Shown: positions 15,501 through 26,593 of the stretch, piece by piece
Numbering within the stretch: the stretch's first letter is position 1
How the letters are laid out: every line of letters starts with the position of its first letter
Origin: Daphnia carinata
Taxonomy: Eukaryota > Arthropoda > Branchiopoda > Diplostraca > Daphniidae
Length of the DNA: 64,000 bases
Assembly: GCF_022539665.2 (NCBI RefSeq)
Contig: NC_081339.1
Coordinates: 2,132,017 to 2,196,016, forward strand
Direction: 5' to 3'
The notes under the pieces: model-generated
The model's database searches: none
Seen by the model: only the letters and a program-made list of their open reading frames with translations
What the model was told of the DNA's origin: nothing
Made by a program: the position numbers and the translations under genes

Positions 15501-17282
15501 TTCTCAAGTAATATTGCTACCTTTATTTATTAATTTTTTTGTATTTAAACAGGCTAGTATGCAGCAGCCCGATCAGTTTGAAGCGCCTGACAAGGACTTC
15601 ATGATTGTAGCCCTTGATCTCTTGTCCGGACTAACAGAAGGATTAGGCGGCCATATTGAACGTCTTATAGTCGCTTCTAATATTATGCAACTTCTCTATC
15701 AGAGCATGCAGGTGTGTTTTACTAATTTTCTTTATACATATATAAAAAAAACTGAAAACATTTATTCACACACCACAAGGATCCGATGCCTGAAGTTCGT
15801 CAATCGTCATTTGCCTTGTTGGGTGACTTGACAAAAGCTTGTTTTCAACACGTTCTTTCTTGTTTACGTATGTAAAAAATTGAGCAACATTTATTGAGAT
15901 AAAGATATCACAATTTTTTTTTTTTTTTGAGTAGCCGAATTCCTGCCCATTCTTGGACAAAATTTGAATCCTGAATTCATCTCAGTTTGTAATAACGCTA
16001 CTTGGGCTATAGGCGAAATAGCAGTAAAACTCGGTAATTTAAAATCTCCTAATTGTACGATATTCTTTCTTGATTAGCTTCAAGCGTTAACAATGTTTTT
16101 TGTTATTTTAGGAAACGAGATGCACAATTATATTCCACTATTTTTGAATCAGCTGATTGCCATCATTAATCGACCTAACACGCCAAAAACTTTGTTGGAA
16201 AATACAGGTAAGAGACAATTGTACCACTTCTTAGAATCTAGTGTCGAAACCAAGAATTTATCTGTGAAAAATGAGATTAGTTGTTATGTAAGGTGTTTAA
16301 CATTTTGTCATTTCATTTGAATTGCCGTGGTCTAATTTTAATCAATTTTTTTTTCAACGAGAGTTCAATCTTGTAACAGACACTTGTACGTAAGGTGATT
16401 TTCAATTAAGTTTTTCTTGTTGAATTCCAAACCTAAGTTACCTGAAGCTTCTGAAGTTTTGATTTTTTTAACGCTATTGGTTTGTTTGTTATTTTGAGTG
16501 CATATTTCCTGTCCGAATACTTTTTTTTATTTGTGCGTCTTTCTTTTGTCTTCTCCTCATTTCCCTATTTGGATTCGTCCCGTTTGAAACCTTACCTTAC
16601 CTCTACCTACTGGCGCCGATAATCTGCCGTTTCCCACACAATCACACCAATAGCCATTACCTTAGGTCGTCTGGGCTTTGTGTGTCCCCACGACGTGGCT
16701 CCTCATTTGCAACAGTTCGCCCAACGATGGTCGGTTTCTTTTGCTAATTTTTTCTTTTTACTTTGATTAAATTGTTTTATTATCGTGGTTGTTATTATTT
16801 TGAGACTTGTTTGCAATCCTTAATCGCGAACTCTGTTGTGATAATCATCTAATAGTCCCATCTCAATTTCCGAAAGTCTAGGCGTCTTCGCTGCGGAGTT
16901 GTTTGTCATTTACCTTTATTTTTATTGATTTTTTAAGGTGTATGTCGCTTCGAAACATCCGAGACAATGAAGAGAAGGATTCTGCCTTTCGTGGGATGTG
17001 TAACATGATAGCTGTTAATCCTGGCGGCATTGTGCACGATTTCATCTTCTTCTGCGACGCGGTTGCTTCATGGGTCAGTCCACGACCAGACCTCAAGGAG
17101 CAATTTGTCAAAGTAAGTTGAAAAATAAATAGCACTTAAGGTTGATGTTAATATTTTGTTTCTACTACATTAAGATTCTCCAAGGCTTCAAAAGTCAAGT
17201 TGGTGAGGAGGGCTGGAAACGTTTCACGGATCAATTTCCGCCGCCACTTCGCGAAAGGATGTCTCAGCAATATGGTGTCTGA
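12575..17282 (+). CDS. Tnpo1: Transportin-1 (karyopherin beta-2) nuclear import receptor
   Basis: Nineteen exons: 12575-12679, 12836-12911, 12989-13227, 13346-13497, 13572-13653, 13730-13852, 13944-14123, 14192-14408, 14486-14638, 14736-14908, 14974-15285, 15349-15456, 15553-15711, 15780-15867, 15935-16033, 16112-16207, 16654-16729, 16938-17112, 17175-17282. Phases close to 906 residues (human about 898). It is a superhelix of HEAT repeats that imports PY-NLS cargo such as hnRNP proteins and is released by RanGTP. Recognisable blocks: [16 protein letters not shown] near the N-terminus, the acidic H8 loop ([20 protein letters not shown] followed by an Asp/Glu run), [20 protein letters not shown], and the C-terminal [16 protein letters not shown]. 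Exon 9-10 intron holds a TTATGA-type microsatellite; the exon 16-17 intron (446 bp) is the longest. Confidence 0.98.
14650..14701 (+). repeat. ATT/ATGATT microsatellite in a Transportin-1 intron
   Basis: About eight ATT units run into about five ATGATT hexamers inside the intron between 14638 and 14736. Translated frames across it are artefacts of the repeat. Confidence 0.9.
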
Positions 17283-19585
17283 TAGTGCGGCAGCCGACTA
17301 CTTCCGTCACACATGATTGGCGGCGCTGATATCCGTTACACAGGAAACGAGAGATCACGCAAACGAAAAAAGAAAGATAAAAAAATCATTAAAAAAAAAT
17401 TATAATAACAAAAAAAAAAACTAAACAAAAAGGAAAAAAAAAAACGAAAGAAAACAAAGAAACAAAGGGAAACAGTGTTTAGCGTTTTCCGTTCAGGCCA
17501 AAAATGTAATAGATTTTTGCGGCTGATTTCCCTACCGGAGTTCGTCATGTAAAACCATGATGAAGTTATTCTTGATTTCTCGTAACACGTGTTGATTTCT
17601 CTCCTTCGTTTTCTCTTTTTTTTTCCCTCCTTTTTCCCCTTTATCTTTCTTTTTCTCTTTTCAAGCTTTTCCGAAGCTCTCTTAGCATAGATGATGTACT
17701 CCTTTATTCTTTTAAGAAATTAGGTATGAAAATATCTCTTTGGGATGTGGTCAAGAACCATTGTCCGGGATTGCAGATAGTATGAAGGTTTAATGCGTCC
17801 AAGTTAGATTTATTTGTATGCTTGATTTTTGTTTTGTGGCCCGAATCCGTATCGGCAAACGTCATTTTGATTTGTCGGCCTCGAGGCCTTGGCCAATCAT
17901 TTTCTGTTATGCTATTGTAATGGTTCTTTGCTTTTTGCATCCAACCTTGTCAGACGAAAGATTTCGTAAGAAGGCCTAGGTGTACGTTCGTATTAGTTTG
18001 TAATCCTACATTGTTTGTTTAAACTTCGTACCACTCGCCTCCAGCGCCATCCGATTAAAAATAGGAGAGGGAAGGGGGGGGGAGGGGGGAGGGCTTTCGG
18101 TAATTTTTGCCCCGTCAATTCAAAGCGTTTTCGATGTACTTAAACGCCAAAACAGTAGCGTCGTTCGCGCCCCGTTGTCTTTTTGTTCGATTTCAATGGT
18201 TTGTTCCTCCGATTGATACCCAAGTAAAACAAAGTTCATGACTATTAGCGTTCCACTTTGAAATTTTCTCTAGGGGGAATTGTTTGCTTTTTTAAAAAAG
18301 GGAAATAAGTCTGTGATATCTGCACGCAATGCTCATCACTTTTTTTCGGAATGCGTCCGTGCGTGAGGGAAGTCGTTTTTAAAATAATAACTTGATGCTT
18401 AAAAAAAAAAAAATAAAGACCATTAATTGATAATTGAGTCAACCGAACTCCACACCAATTTCAGATGAGGCGCGAACAATTTTTTTTTCTATAATATTGA
18501 ATTCCAGGGTCGTGATTTGTTGTTGCGCGTTATACGGGTTGGGCATAGGGAAATCATTAAATATAAAAAAATTTCCTTTCTCCATTTAGGCTTATCCGCT
18601 AAATAAGGGGCTATATTCGTTTTTTTTTTATTATTATTTATTTTTTTTTTGTCTTCTAGTCTGTAAGGTCATAGTAACTTTAAAGCAAATCCGTTTATTT
18701 TTATTTTTTCCTCAACTTTTTTTTTTTTCTATGGCGTTATTAGGGACTTGCTCTGAATATTCATAATGAATTTGCTGTTGGTTAATTGGGCAGGGTAGGA
18801 AATAAGATGTCAAGCTGGTTTCATGTCACGAAGTGGGACGTTACACTTCTACGTTGTGGCGTGATATGTTTTGCTTCATTCATTTTTCCGTTTCTTTTTC
18901 CATCTCCAGAAATAAATCTTGATTTCGTTCTTGAATTACCGTCTACAGCCATGTGTCTCGTCCCCTAGGCCTTCATAATTCAACAATGTAACTGCCCATC
19001 ATCGTTAGGCTATTTTATTATGTATGTGAGTTTGTATGTATCCTCTAATTGGTGAACGTTAGGACTAAATCTTCTATAGAATTGAGTAAATGGCCATGAA
19101 TCGTACGAGTGCTTTGTTGCTGTGGGGTTTTCACACATTTAAATGATTAAGTTATACGTTTACCATCGCTCGTCGTTTGTAGCACTAAAACCTAAACTAT
19201 CTTTTCTCTAATTTCGTAACTGAATTGGCAGTGCCCTCCCACTGTGTGACGTATCAAATGATCAATAGATTGGGAATTAGGTAGTTTTTTTTTGTCATTC
19301 ATTTAAAAAAATTTTTTGTCATTCATTAAAAATTTTTTTTTGTCATCCTGATGTCATCTGATTGTCTACAAAAACGTAATCATTTTAAATAAATCGTGGC
19401 TAATCTTTCCGACAAGCTTATTTTGATGTACATTTCCTTAACACTGAAAACTTCATATTAAGACGGATGAACGTCAGTTTTTAATTGCAATTTTTAAGAA
19501 CAATTTATAAGTTGGAAAAACCTTAAATTGTGAAATTGTACATTACTAAAACACAATGAAGTATTCAAATCTAACTTTTGAACTG
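17283..19585. other. Transportin-1 3' UTR and downstream non-coding DNA
   Basis: About 2.3 kb of T- and A-rich sequence with no convincing coding exon. It holds a G-run tract at 18066-18093, a short triplicated unit (TTTTTGTCATTCAT, about 19287-19345) and many homopolymers. Part is probably the Transportin-1 3' UTR. The downstream gene ends tail-to-tail at 19919. Confidence 0.55.
18066..18093 (+). repeat. G-run tract with G-quadruplex potential
   Basis: Several runs of three to nine G separated by single A or AA (GGGAAGGGGGGGGGA...). At least four G-runs of three or more are present with loops of one to two bases, which satisfies the simple quadruplex rule on the + strand, so in the Transportin-1 3' UTR if the transcript reaches this far. 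Confidence 0.6.
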
Positions 19586-19591
19586 TTTATT
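19586..19591 (-). terminator. AATAAA polyadenylation signal of the RING gene
   Basis: TTTATT on the + strand reads AATAAA on the minus strand, 328 bp past the stop codon at 19919, a plausible 3' UTR length for this gene. Confidence 0.45.
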
Positions 19592-19918
19592 CAACTGAGC
19601 CGGTCTTTTCAAAACGCACACGTGAAATTTTGTCGACACTGTTATCCGTGGATCGCTGTAAAGCGCATAGTATCCGACGTGGAGAGGGAAGGGGTTTGAT
19701 CGATAAGCTTTAAATATATACGTGTAAAAGACGGGCCGAAACGGTAACGTAAAAGAAAAACCGAAAGAGAAAACCGCATCTAGCAGGTTGGTACAACATA
19801 ACATCTCCATAATAAAGAAATACAGTTAAGGATTTTAACTGCTTTCTTTCTGGGTTTGACAAAATAACGGAAATAAATGTGTGAGATGTTACTACCACTA
19901 GTTAAGAAAACATAAAGC

Positions 19919-21846
19919 TTAAACTGTTTTAACGGTAACTTGCAGGTTGAAACGATCCTGTTTGGTTCTTGAAGCCATCTGCTGTAAAATTTCTTTGCCA
20001 TCCAGAACTTTTCCAAAAAGCATGGCCACCTCCATGTTGTTGGGTTTAAATTTTTCTAGAAGAAAGATTAGTTTCCAGGCAACGACCTGGCCGTCCGCAT
20101 CTAAGACCGAGTTTATGCCAACGTCCCAGGCATCCTTTGTTCGTTCCTGGCTCTCCCATGTGCCCAGGGAATGCATAGCTGGCATTGCCTCAAGCATCAG
20201 TGGATTCTCGGCTTGGACAGTGATGAACATCCCAGGAGAAGCCTACGAATTAAACTCGTATAAAAAATTAGAAAATTCGTAAATGCAATACTAACCCTTC
20301 ACATACCTTAATGATACGTCTTGACATTTCTCTTGGCTTACGGCAAAAGTAAATTAATTCTTGCATGAACGTAACGTGTGATGAAAGCCTTATTTTCACC
20401 AGGACTTCGCCGAGAAATTTGCTGGAGAGGTTGAATTTGCTGTTTCCTTTTTGGCCAAACCGGAAGGTGAAACTAGGTAATTCACTGCTAGCTTGTGAAA
20501 CTGGTTTCGGAGGCTGCAAGGGTTTTGGCAAATTGAGCACTTGCGAGTAGCTCAGCGTGGGAGCTGGGCCCCATGCACTTGAAGGTTTATTCAGTGGTTG
20601 CTCGACAACACTAGGGGACATCGTAGTTGACGGGACGCTGGAAGATGTGGAAGGTGCGATTACAGTGGGAAGCTGTGGTGGAGGATGTCGGTTTTCGATA
20701 GAAGACAGGCTGCCTGCTGTAAACATAGAACTCGGAGGTAATTGGACCTTCAAAGCAATCTTCCATCGCTTCAAGATTGTGAAGACCAGATGCGATACAA
20801 GCATAAGATTTCGATCTGTGGTAGACAAGTTTTCCGCTGTTGACCAGTTGCTGTAAAAACCATCTTCGAATAAAGAAAACGTTGGGATGACTTGATTGTC
20901 TGAATTTCGAAGATTTAAAAGGATTCTAATCCTTTTCTGTGATTCGTAATATTCGGCAATATTTGCCACTTCGGCCAACGATTCGTCGCACTGGAAAGCA
21001 ATCTTGTTGACAGTTTCCCTAACAGCTGCGACAGTCATATCTTTCTTATCTTGCGCAAAAGCAAGATTGTCATCTAAAGACATTATTCCTGCTAGATGAA
21101 GATCATTTTTCATTAGCTGATCTTTTAGTCCATCTTCAACTTGCTTCAGTGATTCCATTAAGGAGTTCAGATGGGCTTGCACTTGTTTATGCTTTTTAAT
21201 AGCCAATGACTTTTTCAATGGGATATCTTTTACCAACTTTTGAAGATCTTCTGCTTCTTTGAGAGTGCTACCTCTTATGGTTACAAGAGTATGTTTCGGG
21301 TTACTGAAATAGCAAGCCAATTTGGCAACTGACTCACAGGACAGGCACCAGCATTCCAACCTGTTAAAACATTTACAATTATTAGTTGGTATCCATCAAG
21401 TGCAAGCATAAAGTAAGAGTGGCTTACGATCTTTGCAACTGTTTAGCTCTCTCAGCTTTGTTGGACATTTTGGCAATATGGAGGGCATACATGTTAGATG
21501 GAAGATTATCAACACCGTTGTTGCATGTAAATGTGTTCCGACAAAGAGGACATGTTATTATAACAGTGGATGAAGACAGTGACTATTAAAAATAGAACAT
21601 TAACAAGAAAGTGTTGAAAAATACCACTTATGTTGAAATTAATTGTAAAATGTTTACCCTAAGGCACTCCAGGCAAAATGTATGGAAACAAGGGAGAAAC
21701 TTGGCGATTCGCTTATCACTGTTATACTCTGAAAAACAGACTGAGCATGTACTCAGATCTTCAATCTCATCCATTTGGGCAACTTGCTTGTCGTACACGG
21801 TGTCGTCATTGAAATTCATTAAATGAGACGAAAGGCTTACAGCCAT
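19919..21846 (-). CDS. RING-finger / coiled-coil protein with a cyclophilin-like C-terminus
   Basis: Four exons: 21846-21658, 21582-21428, 21360-20307, 20242-19919; 573 residues. A C3HC4 RING is split by the first intron: C34, C37, C53, H55, C58, C61, C74, C77 (motif FLPCFHTFCLECLR, then TCPLCRNTF), so it is a likely E3 ubiquitin ligase. A short Cys/His patch (CWCLSCESVAKLACYFSN) at 118-135 may be a reduced B-box. A long helical, probably coiled-coil stretch follows (about 145-265), then a Ser/Pro/Thr linker (about 330-410). Residues 411-573 resemble a cyclophilin fold: GEVLVKIRL and a following FC, RRIIK, and LFGKVLDGKEILQQMAS near the end, where cyclophilins have VFGKV.. G..V. The PPIase loops are poorly kept, so an inactive ligand-binding domain is more likely. 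The RING and gene model are firm; the cyclophilin call is inference. ATG 21846 is chosen as the first AUG; the frame extends upstream only through a non-ATG codon. Confidence 0.88.
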
Positions 21847-21885
21847 CTTAGAGCGTGCATTAACCCTTGATCGCCAACCTTTCAA

Positions 21886-23783
21886 ACAAGACCACGTGTG
21901 AAACTCACGACTGAAATGGACTGAAAATGTCGTTCAAAGCCATGACAACGTTTAATATTTTATTATTTCTTTCGTATCGGTAAGAAAACATTTATTCATC
22001 AACGAATAAAATATTTAACAATCTAAGGTAATAATTTTAAACTGCTAAAGTTAAATCTGTGTGATTTTTTATTTTTCAAGAAGTTTTGAAACCTAGCGTT
22101 TGTTTTATAGAGATGAGTGCATTGGTGAATCAGTATCCATTATGCTCGAAAAGGGTGAAGTTTAGAGCTGCGTACTAAGTATTACATTATTGTGAAACAA
22201 ACTTAAACTTCTGTAAAAGCAATTGGCAAATTATCTAGCTCACAAAATTTTACAATTTGATCTAGGAGAACGTATGCACTCGAGGAAATGTAAATTTTCG
22301 TTTCTTGGTCGAATTGGCAATGATAAGTGAGATATGTCCATTAAAACAAAAGTGCTAAGAATAAAGATCAAGGTTGTGTAAACAGAAAATGAAACATAAC
22401 TAGAAACTGTGTGTGAAAATTCTTATGCAGTAGACGTATTGTGTCGAGTGATATCTGGCTGGTCGTTTGTTTCTAGTTAGATGTATTGAAGCCTTCTGGG
22501 ACAAGAATAGTGAGAGCCAAGCCATGTGAGAGAAAATTCATTCGCTGTTCATATAATCAATGTAACATTCAAAATAACAAGGGCTATTGCTTAGACGTCT
22601 GACTTTCGAACATCGTAACAGTTATAGATTCAGTAAATACGGATGTCCAGCAAATGTAGGAGCATGGCAAGTTGATGCCCTCGCCACCTTGAGCGGTTCG
22701 GCTTAGTTTTACCGAGAGGAAAAGGTAACGAGCAACTTTTATCATTTTTTTCCAAAGCCATGTTGTACCCTCCTTCTTCCAAGCCTGTAGCATGTAGCTT
22801 CCTCCCTTGTAGCCATGTTCTTTTACCTTCTTCCAACAAAAACAAAAGCTGTACAAAAAAGGAAAGCTCATTTCAGAGGAACAGATGAAATGCATCGAAC
22901 AAAAATTAAAGTTAGTTCTGTAATATTAACAAAACAAAAAACTAAAATGTAATTAGATTTTTTTAAAACAACAAAAAAGAACAAGTTTTTTCATTTTTAA
23001 GAAAAGTAAGCACTCAGGAAACTAATATTATCATCTCTTCTTGTGCTTAAGTAGAAAGCATGTATGGTGGAGGTAACATAAAACATTTTTCAAAATCAAC
23101 ATAATTGAGGCGTCGATAGCCTAGTGGTTATGGCGTCTGTTGATCATCAGTGACCCTAGATGAGGCTTAGAGGGATTGAAGTATTGTACATGGAAACATG
23201 GAACATGGAACCTGAACTTGGGGCGCGAGTCTACGGTCGATGATCAACTTTTGCCAAATTACCGACCTTTAAGATAAATTTAAACAATTAAAAAGCAATG
23301 CGTAAAATTAAGCAACGTAGCGAAATAATGTGATTAAGGATTTCAACTAAAAACGCGTTTAGGTAGATGATAACACATGACACTTGTCCAGGCGATCTGC
23401 TATGTCTACAGTTCGAATCTCGACACGCGCAAAAATTATTTTCAGCTTTGAGTTTTCTTTAAAGTTAATGTTTAGGTTTGTTATGTACTTGGGATTGTGT
23501 GGATATGCTTTTTAGAATTTTCTTTGCCTGCAAACTGAAGTTTATCGAGGGTTGCAACTTGGAAGAAGCGTGCTCTTCTCCATTTCCTTCTCTATTTCAA
23601 ATTTTTTACCTTAAGCTGCAGTAAATTCCGTATGTGAACTGAGTAATGTTGACAACTTGTTAATATGGTGTGAAACTTTACGAATGTTTAAGTGATTGAA
23701 GTACTAATTACCCGAAACCCGGCTTACCAACAGAAGGTAAAATTTTATTTTCAATCAATGTTAAAGTTTATTAATGTTTTGTG
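21886..23783. other. Gene-poor stretch upstream of the RING gene
   Basis: A/T-rich DNA without a supported gene. Overlapping minus-strand frames at 22584-22895 (103 and 71 codons) have no splice context or recognisable homology. A tRNA-like A-box element begins at 23109 (listed separately), and a B-box-like GTTCGAATCTC lies at 23411-23421. Confidence 0.5.
23109..23250 (+). repeat. tRNA-like / SINE-like element with inverted repeat
   Basis: TAGCCTAGTGGTTATGGCGTC at its start matches the RNA polymerase III A-box (TRGCNNAGYGG). No intact B-box follows at tRNA spacing. GTTGATCATC (about 23139) and GATGATCAAC (about 23240) form a perfect 10-bp inverted pair about 90 bp apart. This looks like a decayed tRNA-derived SINE or small foldback, not a working tRNA. 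Confidence 0.4.
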
Positions 23784-24092
23784 CTATAATAGTCATTGTC
23801 TTCATCTAATATTATAATAACATGTCCTCGATGTCGGAACATATTTACGTGCAGCAATGGTGTGGATAAATTTCCGTCCTACAGGTATGCCCTTCATATT
23901 GCCAAAATGTCCAACAAAGCTGAGAGAGCTAAACAGTTGCAAAGATCATAAGCCTCTATTACTGTATACTTGCACTTGATGGATACCAACTAATAATTGT
24001 AAATGTTTTAACAGGATGGAATGCTGGTGCCAATCCTACGAGTCAGTTGCCAAATTGGCTTGCTATTTCAGCAACCCAAAACATACTGTTTG
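23784..24092 (+). pseudogene. Inverted partial copy of the RING gene (exon 2, intron 2, start of exon 3)
   Basis: About 300 bp closely match the RING gene's coding strand at 21589-21298, in opposite orientation and about 2.2 kb away. The match includes the intron (GATGGATACCAACTAATAAT) and both splice-site regions, so it is a DNA-level duplication, not a retrocopy. The exon-2 copy stays open (SLSSSNIIITCPRC...KQLQRS), but its donor GTAAGC has become ATAAGC and no RING first exon is visible upstream. Several substitutions alter residues in the second half of the RING; both terminal RING Cys (CPRC) remain. Most likely a broken duplicate. Confidence 0.85.
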
Positions 24093-24692
24093 TACCTACT
24101 AAAAATTTTTCATTACACCTTTGCTTAATTACCATCAGCTTAATTTGCGTATTATGAACTAGCTGGTTAGTACACATTTACTTGAAAGGAAAACGCAGTC
24201 CATAAAGCTAACTAGCATTTGAACCATAGTCTTTCGTTAATTTCAATCTATCCGATTTGTTCCACTCTTCTTTGTATAAATGAGAAAATTGCTTATAAAC
24301 ATGAAAAAAAAATTCTCACGACAAGCCAACGTTTTACCTGAATTTTGCTTAAACTTTTCATCCGTGGCTTCATAACATCAGCCGAAAACTTTTCAAGCAA
24401 GGAACTTCGATTCTAAAGGCTTAGGTGCGATATCATTAGTTAACGAGTACATAATGTCATTTTAATCTAGACCCATGAGAATAAGAATTAATTGCTTGGG
24501 AAGCTACTGCGAATTGTGATTATTCTCCTCGCGCTATTGGGGTTTGCATGGAAGATCATTCAGAAGATCACGCTAGTGCCTAGTGAGATCCATAAGTGAT
24601 TTCCTAGAACCAGTTCAGCTATTACTTTCCATTTGATTAAAGGTAATTATTGCAACCTTTGGCAGGGTTTTTACCGTTTGCTCTGGAAGGTG
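24093..24692. other. Gap before the MGYP-repeat gene
   Basis: Nothing recognisable; A/T-rich, becoming the promoter of the next gene at its right end. Confidence 0.5.
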
Positions 24693-24728
24693 TATAAATG
24701 CCTGGTAATATGATTTTTGCTATCACTC
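24693..24728 (+). promoter_or_regulatory. TATA-box core promoter of the MGYP-repeat gene
   Basis: A consensus TATAAA at 24693-24698 is followed about 30 bp later by an initiator-like ATCACTCACC, with the ATG about 55 bp further on (24783). The spacing fits a focused arthropod TATA/Inr promoter, typical of strongly and tissue-specifically expressed secreted-protein genes. Confidence 0.7.
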
Positions 24729-24782
24729 ACCGAGTTGAGCTCAGCAACAGCAGAACGGCAAAAAATCAAACTCTTCTCCAGG

Positions 24783-26233
24783 ATGAAACAACAAACGTAA
24801 TTTAACTTTCTTATTTAATGTGAATTTAAATGTTATTTTGAGTAATTGGATTGTTGTTCTCCCTTACAGGTTCACTGTAATTTTTTTGGTAGCATTGTGT
24901 TCAGTTCGAGCTCAGTTTAAAGAAAGTGGTGATGATAGTTTTGCTCCTTTAACGGAAACACTGGAAGAAGAAAACTCGCCTATTTCCCGCCTCAACACTG
25001 CTGAAGACACAAGGGGTAGACAAACAATGCTTCCTCAACCAAGCCAGCTGTGCGCCATACTCGGCAATTGCAATCCTCAAGGTATCATTTTTCACCGTTT
25101 ATAGAAATGTCTCATCTAGCCATTCATTCCCAAGCTTAATGATTTAAAACTAACGTTTTATTTTGTGATTCGCACTATGAACTCCAAAAACAGCTCCACT
25201 CCAGGCATTTGGTACCGTAACGAATGCTGCCGCCGCTCTAATGGGTTTCCCAGCACCTTCTTCGCCGTCGATGACCTACCCCTCTGCAGGAACCATGGCT
25301 TACCCTGCTCCTATGGCACCTGTTCCTGCAATGCCAATGTATTCCACTGCTACCACACTTGCCCCTGTGCCAATGAGTTATCCTATTTCTAGTACGCCAA
25401 CAAGCGTACCTTAACCGTAGCGCGAGGAAGCACCTTCCTTGCCTTCACCCACTCCAATGGGATATCCTGCACCCCCGGCAGCTCTGTCTTCGCCAATGGG
25501 CTATCCTACAATTTCAGCATCTACACCAGCACCGTCAGCACCCGTAACTATGGGTTATCCCGCACCAATGGCACTTCCGGCTGCACCTATGGCACTTTCA
25601 CCAGTATCAATGAGCTACTCTGCTACGCCGGCACCAACAGGCTATCCCGCACCTTCGGCAGCCACACCTACACCGATGGGATATGCTACACTTCCATCAA
25701 CTACGGCAGCACCCGCAGTCTATCCTTCACCCCCAGTTATGGCTGCTGCACCAATGGGCTATCTTGCAACTCCATCCACTATGTCCACTATCAGTACATC
25801 GGCAGCGATGAGTTATCCTTCACCTCCAACAACTATGCAAATGCCAATGGGTTACACCACAGCTCCTGCCTCAGCGTCTGCCCCGATGGTCGCTTCCCCG
25901 ATTCCTTTGTCACTCCCATCCGCACCGATGAGTTATGCTGCACCTCCTATGGCTACACCTTCTCAAATGGGCTACTCTGCACCTTTTGCGTCTATACAAT
26001 CACCGATGGGCTATCCCTTACCACCGGCATCTTTGCCCGCATTAACGAGCATTCCGCACCGTTGGCCCCTACGGCATCTGCTGCAATGGGCTATCCTGCA
26101 TCTGCGGCACCTACACCTGCACTTTCAGCGATGTCGTTTTCAGCGATGCAACACCTCCCCCTATTTAATGAGTTCCGCACTTCCTATAATTACTCCCCGT
26201 CCATATCTGATTAATCTCTCTTTAACCTATTAA
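24783..26233 (+). pseudogene. Secreted MGYP-repeat protein gene, broken by two stops and a frame change
   Basis: Exons 24783-24796 and 24870-25081, then a third from 25194. The spliced start encodes a clear signal peptide (MKQQTFTVIFLVALCSVRAQ), an acidic linker and a Cys pair (LCAILGNCNP), then a Pro/Ala/Ser-rich region with irregular 12-20-residue repeats centred on P-M-G-Y-P-A/S-P. The frame stops at TAA 25412 (148 residues), with a TAG at 25418. After these stops the same frame continues with the same repeats to about 26045, where the repeat moves to another frame (APLAPTASAAMGYPASAAP), which stops near 26215. Repeats of this kind occur in cuticle, chorion or silk-like structural proteins; I cannot name the family. 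It is either a decaying gene, an allele with lesions, or a short 148-residue protein with a degenerate tail. The promoter and poly(A) signal look intact. Confidence 0.7.
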
Positions 26234-26270
26234 TTAAACATGGCTTTCTGTAATGTTAAGAAGTATGTCC

Positions 26271-26276
26271 AATAAA
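26271..26276 (+). terminator. AATAAA polyadenylation signal of the MGYP-repeat gene
   Basis: Canonical AATAAA about 50 bp after the end of the repeat-coding sequence. Confidence 0.7.
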
Positions 26277-26450
26277 CAATAGAATGTAAAAGAAAATATT
26301 TAAGCGTTTATTCAAAAAGAGAAACGATTTCAGCATCAGAAGATCTGCTGCTTTATGCGGGTGAACGAAGATAGTATACGAACAATTTTGGAGGAAAATA
26401 TTTACTGTATTTAAACTAGAATCAGCTTAAAAAGTATTCGCGGTTGAGCG

Positions 26451-26593
26451 CCTTCGGGAACTACCCCCGAGGCCATGCCCGTGCTCCTTCTCGGCCCGTA
26501 GGCCGAGGCGGAAGTTAACTAACTTTGGTTAGTTAACTTAAAAATTAAGTGACTTGATCACTTAAGGAACTCCTCAAGTGGTCAAGCCACTTA
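26451..26593. repeat. Array of consecutive stem-loops
   Basis: Successive perfect hairpins: CTCGGCC/GGCCGAG (26490-26507, 4-nt loop), GTTAACTAAC/GTTAGTTAAC (26514-26537, 4-nt loop), TTAAGTGA/TCACTTAA (26545-26565, 5-nt loop) and AAGTGG/CCACTT (26576-26592). An imperfect GC-rich one (CCTTCGGG/CCCCGAGG) precedes them. The density is far above the surrounding A/T-rich DNA. It could be a structured non-coding RNA, a retroelement tail or a foldback element. Confidence 0.7.
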
